Assembly (NCBI RefSeq): GCF_009617575.1 | Contig: NZ_WIXJ01000006.1 | Location: 1-64,000, forward strand | Direction of reading: 5' to 3' | Source of the DNA: Rhodocyclus gracilis | Lineage (GTDB): Bacteria > Pseudomonadota > Gammaproteobacteria > Burkholderiales > Rhodocyclaceae | DNA: 64,000 nucleotides | Shown here: positions 53,837-62,398 of the stretch, piece by piece | Position numbering within the stretch: position 1 is the first letter of the stretch | Layout: every line of letters begins with the position of its first letter | Notes under the pieces: generated by a model | Databases searched by the model: none | Told to the model about the DNA's origin: nothing | Seen by the model: the letters and a program-made list of their open reading frames with translations, nothing else | Position numbers and translations under genes: made by a program

Positions 53837-56071
53837 ATGGAAGAAATCCTTCAGCGCTTTGCCGCCCTCGCCGCGCCGGCAGAGAGTCCAGACTCTTCGC
53901 TCTCTGCGGCTCTTTTGCCCGCCGCCGCCCCTGCAGCGCCTTTCTCACCAACGGGCAGCGGCCGTGGCGCGACGGAGGATCGCCGCCCCCTCCCGGCCTC
54001 GGCGGCCTCCGCGTTCTCCTCATCCGCCGCCCCCGCACAGACGGCGCGCAGCAATGGCACGACGCGCGCGCACGACGAAACACCCGCCGACCTCTTCGTC
54101 GCCCTGATCGACTGCCTGCGCCCACGCGACGCCGACGATACCGAGAGCGCGCGACGCAGCCTGCAAGCCCTGTGTTTCCTGCTCGGCGAACGGCCGGCAC
54201 TGCGCGCTGGCATGCGTAGCGCCATTCGCGAACTGAGCCAGAGCCATCGCCACTCCGAGCTGTACGCCGCCTCCGGCATCTTGCCGAACACCGGCTTTTT
54301 TTCCGAAGCCTTCCGCCGCATCGGCCACAAGCTGCTGCCAGACGTGCCCGATCCGGGCCTGCTGCGCAGCGTGCTACGCCGCGTCTTCCATCGCCCCGAT
54401 GATTTCCGCTGGGTCAGCGGCGCTGGCGAAGACGCCTGGCTACATGTCGTCGACGCCCTGCGCTTTGGCGAAGACGCAGCTGCCGCGCCCTCCGCCACGC
54501 CACCGCGCGCGCATGGCGAAATGCAGCACTCGCTGCGTGTCGTGTCGACCTGGATTGCGGCGCTGGGCAGCGAATCGGAACTGCTGCGCCTGATCCCCTC
54601 GCTGGCCGACGCGGCGACGGCGCAATCGCACCAGTCGCCCTTCATCGCGCAAAACGGCGAACTGCTGGCCTACCTCGACCGGCTCGCCAGGGGCCCGAGC
54701 GGCGAGGGTCTCGCCGCCGACGCCGATGACCGCCACCTGCGCGTCCTGCTCGACCAGTGCCGCGACGTCATCGCCCGTGTGCGCCGCCGCGCCGCACGGC
54801 AGGGCGCCAGCATTCGTCTCACCTATCACCTGCAACGCCTCGAGCAACTCATCGGCCGCGCCGAACAGTTGCTCGACATCGTCACCGTCTGGCACGCCGA
54901 CCCGTCCGGACACAGCGCGCAAGCGCCCATCGTCCGCCTCTTCATGCAGCGGGTTGCCGACGAATGCCAGCGCGACGCCTTGCGCCCGCACTGGCGGCAG
55001 AACGTCGAACTCCTCTCGCTGCGCGTGACCGAGAACGCCGGCCACCACGGCGAGCACTACATCACCGAAACGCGTGGCGAATACCTCGCCATGGCACGCT
55101 CGGCGATGATCGGCGGCTTCATCATCGCCTTCATGGCCTGCATCAAACTCGTGCTGGCCAAGGCCGGCATGCCGCCGGCGACAGGCGCCCTCGCTTTCTG
55201 TCTCAACTACGGGCTGGGCTTTTGCCTGATCCACATCCTGCATGGCGCGGTCGCCACCAAGCAGCCGGCGATGACCGCCAACGCCATCGCCGCGCGCATC
55301 AGCCAGTCCGGCGGCAAGGTGCGCGACATCGAAGCGCTGACGGCGCTGATCGCCAGTACCGTACGCAGCCAGATCGTCGCCATCCTCGGCAACATCGGCG
55401 TCGCCATTCCGCTGGCGGCCTTCCTCGCCATCGCCTTTGTCACCGTGACCGGCACGCCGCTGGCCGACGCCGACAAATCGATGCACCTGCTCGAAGAGCA
55501 AAGCCTGATCAAGAGCGGCGCCGTCTTTTATGCCGCCATCGCTGGCGTCTGCCTCTTCCTCGCCGGGCTGATTTCCGGCTATTTCGACAACTACGCCGCC
55601 TATAACCGCATTCCCGAACGCCTGCTGCAACTCGCCTGGCCGCGACGGCTGCTCGGCGAAGCGCGCATGCAGCGCGTCGCCCGCTATATCGGCGACAACC
55701 TCGGCGCCCTCGCCGGCAATCTGACCTTCGGCTTTCTGCTCGGCGGCACGACGATCATTGGCGTGCTGTTCGGGCTGCCGCTCGATATTCGCCACGTCGC
55801 CTTCTCGTCGGCCTTCATCGGCATCGCCACGGTCGGTACCGGCTTCGCGCCCGATGCCTGGACGCTCGTCTGGGCGGTGCTGGGCGTCGTGGCCATCGGC
55901 ACGGCCAATTTGCTGGTGAGCTTCGCCCTCGCGCTCAACGTCGCCCTGCGCGCCCGGCAGGTGTCCGACGCGCAATGGCGGCTGATCGGCGCCTCGCTGG
56001 CGCGTCATCTGGCCCGCCAGCCACGCGACTTCTTCCTGCCCCCGAAAGCGCGCGCGCCCCATGAGACATAA
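53837..56071 (+). CDS. SpecificRecomb-family (Gcr-type) membrane protein
   Basis: A 744-residue protein of the family annotated site-specific recombinase (PF10136, first described in Neisseria). The cytoplasmic N-terminal half is preceded by a ~75-residue Ala/Pro/Ser-rich stretch. Then comes a helical domain (HYITETRGEYLAMARSAMIGG) and about six membrane segments in the C-terminal half (GGFIIAFMACIKLVLAKAG, ALAFCLNYGLGFCLIHILHG, FGFLLGGTTIIGVLFGLPL). It has no recognised recombinase catalytic motif, so the family name may mislead; function is unknown. The ATG at 53837 has no clear ribosome site. Confidence 0.85.
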   Translation: MEEILQRFAALAAPAESPDSSLSAALLPAAAPAAPFSPTGSGRGATEDRRPLPASAASAFSSSAAPAQTARSNGTTRAHDETPADLFVALIDCLRPRDADDTESARRSLQALCFLLGERPALRAGMRSAIRELSQSHRHSELYAASGILPNTGFFSEAFRRIGHKLLPDVPDPGLLRSVLRRVFHRPDDFRWVSGAGEDAWLHVVDALRFGEDAAAAPSATPPRAHGEMQHSLRVVSTWIAALGSESELLRLIPSLADAATAQSHQSPFIAQNGELLAYLDRLARGPSGEGLAADADDRHLRVLLDQCRDVIARVRRRAARQGASIRLTYHLQRLEQLIGRAEQLLDIVTVWHADPSGHSAQAPIVRLFMQRVADECQRDALRPHWRQNVELLSLRVTENAGHHGEHYITETRGEYLAMARSAMIGGFIIAFMACIKLVLAKAGMPPATGALAFCLNYGLGFCLIHILHGAVATKQPAMTANAIAARISQSGGKVRDIEALTALIASTVRSQIVAILGNIGVAIPLAAFLAIAFVTVTGTPLADADKSMHLLEEQSLIKSGAVFYAAIAGVCLFLAGLISGYFDNYAAYNRIPERLLQLAWPRRLLGEARMQRVARYIGDNLGALAGNLTFGFLLGGTTIIGVLFGLPLDIRHVAFSSAFIGIATVGTGFAPDAWTLVWAVLGVVAIGTANLLVSFALALNVALRARQVSDAQWRLIGASLARHLARQPRDFFLPPKARAPHET

Positions 56072-56143
56072 GGCGCGCCAAGGTCGGGCACGGCCGGCGG
56101 CAGCTTGCTACAATACGTTCCTGATTCTCTTGCAAGGCCTATC

Positions 56144-57316
56144 ATGAAACGCACCCGCTTCTCCGCGCGCAAACGCATTTCCCCCGACGCGGGAGAACTG
56201 GGCCGGCTCGCTACCGGCCTCGCCGAATCGGGCGGTCGCCTCGAAGACCACCTGTGGGAAGCGCAACTCGTCGCGCTGACGGAGCGGTTGCTCGCCGATG
56301 GCGCCGAGGACGACATCAACGCCGCGCTTGACCGGCTCTACGACACCCACGCCGACGCTCACGACGAACTCGCGGATCTCGTCGAATCCTGCGCCGAATC
56401 CTGCGTACTCACGCATCAGGGCCGCGATTTCGACATCCTGCTGTTCAACGCGCCGGTACTCGCCTGGTCGCGCTTTTCGATCCCGGCCGAACGCATCGGC
56501 GGCGGCACGCTGCAATCGCTGAAAGTCCAGCTCGGCGCGCACGTCTTCGCCGCCGGCGCCGATATTGCGCTGGTGGACTTCCTCTACAGCCCCGACCAAC
56601 TGCCGCGCAGCTTTGTCGACACCTGGCGCCTGCTGCGCGAACTCGGCGGCGCCGCGCTCGAACACCGCGACCTGTCGCTCGACGTCGAAACGCTGCCGGA
56701 AACCTCGCGCTTCCTGTCTGACACGCGCTACCTCGTTGGCGCCGTCGCCGTGCCGCGCGGCGCACCGCTCTTCCGCTGGAACGAGAGCGACGGCAACCGC
56801 GAACAGGCACAAAAAGAATGGGTCAAGCAGGGCGGCCCCTGCCTCGAACCGCTGCTCACCGGCTGCGCCTTCCAGCCGCTGCTCGCCGACTCCTATCACG
56901 CCGCCTGCCGCAACGCCGACAGCGCCTCGCGCCCTTACTCCGTACACGCCTCGGCAGCGTTTTTGCAGACCACGCTCGGCCAGCCGACTGAATCGCTGCG
57001 TGCCGTCATCGGCGGCTTTCACGACCGGCAACTGGAGGAATTCCGCATTTCCTTCGGTCCGCGCGACTCCGATGCCGTCTATCACGGCGTCGTCTGGCCG
57101 CTGCTCGGCGCCGAAGACGAAAATACCGACATCATCGGCGAAATCGAAGCCGTCCTGCGCGAGTCGGGCGTCAAGGAAATCGTCAGTCTCGACCAGCAGT
57201 TCCCCTTCGAGTTTTGCGACGATTGCGGCGCGCCGCTCTACCCCAATCTCGAAGGCGAAACGGTGCACGCCGAAATGCCCGAAAGCGCCAACACCGCCTC
57301 ACAAACCCTGCACTGA
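56144..57316 (+). CDS. DUF2863-family protein
   Basis: A 390-residue cytoplasmic protein typical of betaproteobacteria (DUF2863). It begins MKRTRFSARKRISPDAGEL and ends with a CxxC zinc-ribbon-like FCDDCGAPLYPNLEGE. Function unknown. AAGG lies upstream of the ATG at 56144. An intrinsic terminator follows at 57360. Confidence 0.82.
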   Translation: MKRTRFSARKRISPDAGELGRLATGLAESGGRLEDHLWEAQLVALTERLLADGAEDDINAALDRLYDTHADAHDELADLVESCAESCVLTHQGRDFDILLFNAPVLAWSRFSIPAERIGGGTLQSLKVQLGAHVFAAGADIALVDFLYSPDQLPRSFVDTWRLLRELGGAALEHRDLSLDVETLPETSRFLSDTRYLVGAVAVPRGAPLFRWNESDGNREQAQKEWVKQGGPCLEPLLTGCAFQPLLADSYHAACRNADSASRPYSVHASAAFLQTTLGQPTESLRAVIGGFHDRQLEEFRISFGPRDSDAVYHGVVWPLLGAEDENTDIIGEIEAVLRESGVKEIVSLDQQFPFEFCDDCGAPLYPNLEGETVHAEMPESANTASQTLH

Positions 57317-57359
57317 GCGAGTCGCCCATCGCGTCACCGCCCATCACCTGCAACCCTGT

Positions 57360-57383
57360 GGCCGCCCTTCCGGGCGGCCTTTT
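57360..57383 (+). terminator. Intrinsic terminator between the DUF2863 gene and bioA
   Basis: GGCCGCCC-TTCC-GGGCGGCC followed by TTTT. The bioA ATG follows only six bases after the T-tract, without a ribosome site, so bioA expression needs read-through or a promoter inside this stem. Confidence 0.8.
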
Positions 57384-57389
57384 ACCATC

Positions 57390-58733
57390 ATGACCAACGA
57401 CGAACTCCTGCGCCGCAGCCTCGCCGCCATCTGGCATCCGTGCACGCAGATGAAGCAGCATTCGCCGGCACTCGCCGCGCATGAGTCCTGGCTGCCGCTG
57501 ACCCCCATCGCGCGCGGCGAAGGCGTCTGGCTGACCGACTGCGAGGGCAAACGCTACCTCGACGCAATCAGCTCCTGGTGGGTCAACCTCTTCGGCCACT
57601 GCCACCCGGCGATCAACGCGGCGCTACGCGATCAGCTCGAAACACTGGAGCACGTGCTGCTCGCCGGTTTCACGCACACGCCCGCCGTCACGCTGGCGGA
57701 GCGCCTGTCGGCGCTCACCGACGGCGCGCTCGGCCACTGCTTCTTCGCCTCCGACGGCGCATCGGCCACCGAAATCGCCCTGAAGATGTCGGTGCATGCC
57801 TGGCGCAATCGCGGGCGCAGCGAAAAATGCGAATTCGTCTGCGTCGCCGGTGGCTACCACGGCGAGACGGTCGGCGCGCTGGCCGTCACCGACGTCGCCA
57901 TCTTCCGCGCCGCCTACGCGCCGCTGATCCGCGCCGCCGCCGTCGCCCCCAGCCCCGACGCCCGGCAGGCCGCCGCGGGCGAAAGCGCAGTTGACGTCGC
58001 CCGCCGCGCCGCCGCCGGCCTCGAAGCCATCCTCGCCGACCAGCACGAGCGCATCGCCGCCTTCATCGTCGAGCCGCTGATCCAGTGCGCCAACGGCATG
58101 GCCATGTACGACCCGGAATACCTGCGTCTGGCCCGCGCCCTCTGCGACCGCTACGAGGTTCACCTCATCTGCGACGAAATCGCCGTCGGCTATGGCCGTA
58201 CCGGCACCTTCTTCGCCCACGAACAAGCCGGCATCCGCCCCGACCTGCTTTGCCTGTCGAAGGGCATTTCCGGCGGCTACCTGCCGCTGTCGGTCGTCCT
58301 CAGCAGCGACGCCATCTATGCCGCCTTCTGGGACGACAGTACAACGCGCGCCTTTCTGCACTCGCATTCCTACACGGGCAACGCGCTGGCCTGCCGCGCC
58401 GCGCTGGCGACGCTCGACCTCTTCGCAAGCCAGAACACGCTCGCCGCCAATCGCCAGCTCGCGCAACACATCGCTCAGCATCTGGCGCCGCTTGGCGAGC
58501 ACCCGCAAGTCCGCCACCTGCGACAGCGCGGCATGATCGCCGCCTTTGACGTCGTCGACAGCGACCCCGGCTTTGGCCGCCGCTTTCACCGCGAAGCGCT
58601 GGCGCGCGGGCTGCTGCTGCGGCCCATCGGCAACACCGTGTACGTCATGCCGCCCTATCTCATCACGGAAAACGAGTGCGCGCTGCTCGGGCAAGGCATC
58701 GGCGCTGCGCTGCGCGCGAGTCTGCAACCGTGA
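57390..58733 (+). CDS. bioA: Adenosylmethionine-8-amino-7-oxononanoate aminotransferase BioA
   Basis: A 447-residue PLP enzyme converting KAPA to DAPA in biotin synthesis. Features: HPCTQMKQHSPALAAHESW at the start, LDAISSWWVNLFGHCHP, FASDGASATEIALKM, GGYHGETVGALAVTD, the cofactor Asp in LICDEIAVGYGRTGTFF and the PLP Lys in LCLSKGISGGYLPLS. It is the first gene of bioA-bioF-bioHC-bioD. The stop overlaps the bioF GTG. Confidence 0.96.
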   Translation: MTNDELLRRSLAAIWHPCTQMKQHSPALAAHESWLPLTPIARGEGVWLTDCEGKRYLDAISSWWVNLFGHCHPAINAALRDQLETLEHVLLAGFTHTPAVTLAERLSALTDGALGHCFFASDGASATEIALKMSVHAWRNRGRSEKCEFVCVAGGYHGETVGALAVTDVAIFRAAYAPLIRAAAVAPSPDARQAAAGESAVDVARRAAAGLEAILADQHERIAAFIVEPLIQCANGMAMYDPEYLRLARALCDRYEVHLICDEIAVGYGRTGTFFAHEQAGIRPDLLCLSKGISGGYLPLSVVLSSDAIYAAFWDDSTTRAFLHSHSYTGNALACRAALATLDLFASQNTLAANRQLAQHIAQHLAPLGEHPQVRHLRQRGMIAAFDVVDSDPGFGRRFHREALARGLLLRPIGNTVYVMPPYLITENECALLGQGIGAALRASLQP

Positions 58734-59926
58734 GCGTCACTCCGGAGACGCCACGCCCGCCGGAAATGCCCGAGATGCTTGCCGATCTGGCGCGACAACT
58801 GGAAAAACTCGACGCCGACGGACTGACCCGCCGGCCGCCGACGCTGCAAGCGCCCTGCGGCCCGGTGGCGACGATCGACGGGCGCACCCTGATCAGCTTC
58901 GCCAGCAACGACTATCTCGGTCTGGCCAACGATCCGGCGGTGATCGACGCCGCCATCGACGGCGCCCGTCACTGGGGTGTGGGCGCGGGCGCTTCGGCGC
59001 TCGTCAGCGGCCATTTCTCCCCACATGCCGAACTGGAGCGCCGTCTGGCCGAGTTCGTTGGCTATCCGCGCGCCCTGTTTTTTTCGACCGGCTATCTCGC
59101 CAACATCGGCATCGTGCCGACGCTGGTCGGGCGTGGCGACGCCGTCTTTGCCGACCGCCTCAATCACGCCTCGCTGATCGACGCCGTTCAACTCTCCCGC
59201 GCCGATAGCCATCGCTACCCGCACGGCGACCTCGCCGCCCTCGAACGTCTGCTGGCGAGCCGCCCGGCGCGCCGCCGTCTGATCCTGACCGACGCCGTCT
59301 TCAGCATGGACGGCGACGTCGCCCCGCTGCCCGAACTGCTCGACCTCGCCGAACGCTACGACGCCTGGCTCGTCATCGACGACGCGCACGGCTTTGGCGT
59401 TCTCGGACATCAAGGACGCGGCAGCCTCGATCATTGTTGCCTGAAGAAATCGCCGCGCATCGTTTACATGGGAACTCTCGGCAAAGCCGCCGGCGTTTCC
59501 GGCGCCTTTGTTGCCGCAGAAGCAACAGTAATCGACTGGCTCCTGCAACGCGCGCGCAGTCACATCTTCACGACAGCGTCGCCCCCCTTGCTCGCCAACG
59601 CGCTTCTGGCGGCGCTCGATCTGATTGCCGAGGGCGAATCGCGGCGCGCGCATCTGGCCGGCTTGCGCGAGCAGTTGCGTAGCGGCCTCGCCGACACCCG
59701 CTGGCGACTCTTGCCCTCGCCGACCGCCATTCAGCCGGTCCTCGTCGGCGACAACCACGAAGTCATTGCCGTCGCCGCCGCCCTCGCCGAACGCGGCCTA
59801 TGGGTGCCGGCCATCCGCCCACCGACCGTCCCCGCCGGGCAGGCGCGCCTGCGCGTCTCGCTCAGTGCCGCCCATGCCACCGCGCACGTCAGCCAGCTCG
59901 TCGATGCGCTGCGCGCACTCGACTGA
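58730..59926 (+). CDS. bioF: 8-amino-7-oxononanoate synthase BioF
   Basis: A 398-residue PLP enzyme condensing pimeloyl-ACP and alanine. It has SFASNDYLGLANDPAVIDA, GAGASALVSGHFSPHAELE, DAVFSMDGDVAPLPEL, VIDDAHGFGVLGHQGRG and the PLP Lys in YMGTLGKAAGVSGAFVA. The GTG at 58730 overlaps the bioA stop (GTGA); the first residues VSVTPETPRPPEM are not conserved. Confidence 0.95.
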   Translation: MSVTPETPRPPEMPEMLADLARQLEKLDADGLTRRPPTLQAPCGPVATIDGRTLISFASNDYLGLANDPAVIDAAIDGARHWGVGAGASALVSGHFSPHAELERRLAEFVGYPRALFFSTGYLANIGIVPTLVGRGDAVFADRLNHASLIDAVQLSRADSHRYPHGDLAALERLLASRPARRRLILTDAVFSMDGDVAPLPELLDLAERYDAWLVIDDAHGFGVLGHQGRGSLDHCCLKKSPRIVYMGTLGKAAGVSGAFVAAEATVIDWLLQRARSHIFTTASPPLLANALLAALDLIAEGESRRAHLAGLREQLRSGLADTRWRLLPSPTAIQPVLVGDNHEVIAVAAALAERGLWVPAIRPPTVPAGQARLRVSLSAAHATAHVSQLVDALRALD

Positions 59927-59941
59927 CCGCCGCCTGCCACC

Positions 59942-61702
59942 ATGTCTGTGTCTGTCGCCCACCCCCCCCGCGCGCGCGCGCCTTCCCGCCATCTCGCCCT
60001 CATCCACGGCTGGGGATTCGGCGCCGAAGTCTGGCAGAGCACGCTGAGCGCCCTGCGCACCGCGCTCGCCCCCCTCGACCATCCACTCCTCGCCACGCCG
60101 CAGACCGACGCGACGCAAGCCGCGGCACCGCACTGGCAGATCCACCGCCTCAGCCTGCCCGGCTACGACGGCGTCGCCGACCGTGACGAAACCTTTGCCG
60201 CGTGCGCACAAGCCATGGTCGACGCACTGCCCGCCGGCGTCGTGCTTGGCGGCTGGTCGCTCGGCGGACTGCTGGCATTGCATGCCGCCGCCGCCAACCC
60301 CGAAAAAATCGGTGGCCTGATCCTGATCGGCGCCACGCCGTGTTTTCAGGAACGTGCCGACTGGCCGGCAGCCCAGCCCGCCGCAACGCTCGCCGGCTTT
60401 CGCGAGGCGCTCGCCAGCGATGCCGTGGCGACGCGCCGCCGCTTTGCCGCGCAGCTCAATCAGGGCGACCGGCAGGCACGCCCCCTGACGCGCGCGCTGA
60501 CCAATCTGCTGGCAACTACGCCCGCCCCTGCCCCGGCAGCGCTGGCGCGCGGACTCGACTGGCTGCGCGACGTCGACCTGCGGCCGCCACTGCGCGCCTG
60601 CCGCGTGCCGACGCTGATCGTGCACGGCGCGCACGACGCCATCGCCCCGCCCGGCGCAGCGGAATTCCTCGCCGCGCAGATCGAGACGAGCGAATACGTC
60701 TGCCTTGCCGACGCCGCGCACGCGCCCTTTCTTGCCGAACCGGAACAGGTCGCGGCGGCTATCGCCCGCTTTCTCGGCAAGAACATCGCCCAGTCCGGCG
60801 CTGCCGACCCGACGCTGCCGCCGAAGCGTCTCGTGCGCGCGGCCTTCGACCGCGCTGCGGCGGCCTACGACGACGTCGCGGTCATCCAGCGCCGCGTTGC
60901 CGCTCTGCTCTGCGCCGGGCTTCCGAAGACCCTCGCGCCGACCTGCGACGACGCCGCAACCCTCGGTACGGCACCGCCGCACGCGCCAGCCCCATGGCGC
61001 GCCCCCTCACCTACCCGGCCGCTAGCCCTCGACGCCGGCTGCGGCACGGGGTTTGGCGGTCTCGAATTGCGCGCACGCTGGGAGGGGATCGAACTCGTCG
61101 CCGCCGACTTCGCCCCCGCCATGCTGGCCCATCCGACGCATGGCGGCTCGGCACGGGTCGCCAGCGACATCGAAGCCCTGCCTTTCGCGCCCGGCGTCTT
61201 CGACCTCTACTGGTCGAGCCTTGCCGTGCAGTGGTGCGACAGCGCGCGCGTGCTGGCAGAAGCGGCCCGCAGTCTGCGCGCCGGCGGCCATCTGGCGCTG
61301 TCGACGCTCGGCCCGGACACCTTCGCCGAACTCCGGCAGTCCTTCGCCGGCATCGATCGCTACCGTCACACTCTGGCCTTCACGGACCCTGACACCGTGC
61401 GGGAGCATCTGCAACAGGCCGGCTTTGTCGACATCCGGCTCGAACGACAGACGCTGACACTGCATTACGACACGCTGCGCGCCCTGCTCGCTGCCGTGCG
61501 CGACATCGGCGCCAACGGCGTCGGCGGCGGCGCCCGGCGCGGGCTGATGAGCCGCCGCGTCTGGCAGGCGTTCACCGCCGCCTACGAAGCACAGCGCCAG
61601 CCGGCGGGATTACCCGCCAGCTACGACGTCATTCTCGTCCACGCGCGCAAGGCGGCACACCCGCCGGCTGCCGCCTGCGCGATCTTCCCACCGACTTTTT
61701 AG
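59942..61702 (+). CDS. bioC: BioH-BioC fusion: pimeloyl-ACP methyl ester esterase / malonyl-ACP O-methyltransferase
   Basis: A 586-residue fusion of two biotin enzymes. Residues ~15-280 are an alpha/beta hydrolase like BioH: LIHGWGFGAEVW, nucleophile Ser106 in LGGWSLGGLLALHA, Asp232 in VHGAHDAIAPP and His260 in DAAHAPFL. Residues ~295-586 are BioC: RAAFDRAAAAYDDVAVIQRRVA, the SAM site ALDAGCGTGFGGLEL and LYWSSLAVQWCDS. BioC caps the malonyl chain with a methyl group and BioH removes it after elongation. The reading frame is continuous with no internal stop, so it is a real fusion. It starts 15 bases after bioF. Confidence 0.92.
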   Translation: MSVSVAHPPRARAPSRHLALIHGWGFGAEVWQSTLSALRTALAPLDHPLLATPQTDATQAAAPHWQIHRLSLPGYDGVADRDETFAACAQAMVDALPAGVVLGGWSLGGLLALHAAAANPEKIGGLILIGATPCFQERADWPAAQPAATLAGFREALASDAVATRRRFAAQLNQGDRQARPLTRALTNLLATTPAPAPAALARGLDWLRDVDLRPPLRACRVPTLIVHGAHDAIAPPGAAEFLAAQIETSEYVCLADAAHAPFLAEPEQVAAAIARFLGKNIAQSGAADPTLPPKRLVRAAFDRAAAAYDDVAVIQRRVAALLCAGLPKTLAPTCDDAATLGTAPPHAPAPWRAPSPTRPLALDAGCGTGFGGLELRARWEGIELVAADFAPAMLAHPTHGGSARVASDIEALPFAPGVFDLYWSSLAVQWCDSARVLAEAARSLRAGGHLALSTLGPDTFAELRQSFAGIDRYRHTLAFTDPDTVREHLQQAGFVDIRLERQTLTLHYDTLRALLAAVRDIGANGVGGGARRGLMSRRVWQAFTAAYEAQRQPAGLPASYDVILVHARKAAHPPAAACAIFPPTF

Positions 61703-61717
61703 CGTTCATTTGCCCTC

Positions 61718-62398
61718 ATGACGACCCCGATTCCGCCCGCCCGACGCCCCGCCTGGTTTATCGCCGGCACCGACACCGGCGTCGGCAAGACCTTTGTCAC
61801 CTGCGCCCTGCTGCACGCCTTGCGCCAACGCGGCCTGCGCGCCGTCGGCATGAAGCCTGTCGCCAGCGGAACGGACGTAGCGGGCGACAACGAAGACGTC
61901 AGCGCCTTGGCCGATGCCTCGAACGTCGACGCGCCGCGCGCGCTGCGTAATCCCTACTGCTTTCGCGCCGCCATTGCGCCGCACATCGCCGCCGCCGATG
62001 AAGGCGTCAGCGTCGAACTGCCGCGCATCGTCGACGCCTTCGGCGAACTGCGCGCGCTCGCCGATGCGACGCTGGTGGAAGGCGTCGGCGGCTTTCTCGT
62101 GCCGCTGGGCGACGAGATCGACGCCGCCCAACTGGCGGTCGCACTCGATCTGCCGGTCATCCTCGTCGTCGGCATGCGTCTGGGCTGCATCAACCACGCG
62201 CTGCTCAGCTACGAGGCGATCACCGGGCGCGGGCTGCCGGTCGTCGGCTGGGTCGCCAACCGCATCGACCCCGACATGCCGCGCGTCGAGGAAAACCTCG
62301 CCACGCTCGCGCGCCTGTTGCCGGCGCCGCTCCTCGGCGTTGTCGAGCACGGTGTGACGCCCGCTTGCGCTGGCGCCGGACTGCGCCTCCCCGACTAA
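61718..62398 (+). CDS. bioD: Dethiobiotin synthetase BioD
   Basis: A 226-residue ATP-dependent enzyme that closes the ureido ring of dethiobiotin. P-loop [19 protein letters not shown], substrate lysine region [11 protein letters not shown], and [14 protein letters not shown] are standard. It is the last gene of the biotin operon and ends four bases inside the end of the convergent kinase gene. bioB is not in the window. Confidence 0.95.
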   Translation: MTTPIPPARRPAWFIAGTDTGVGKTFVTCALLHALRQRGLRAVGMKPVASGTDVAGDNEDVSALADASNVDAPRALRNPYCFRAAIAPHIAAADEGVSVELPRIVDAFGELRALADATLVEGVGGFLVPLGDEIDAAQLAVALDLPVILVVGMRLGCINHALLSYEAITGRGLPVVGWVANRIDPDMPRVEENLATLARLLPAPLLGVVEHGVTPACAGAGLRLPD

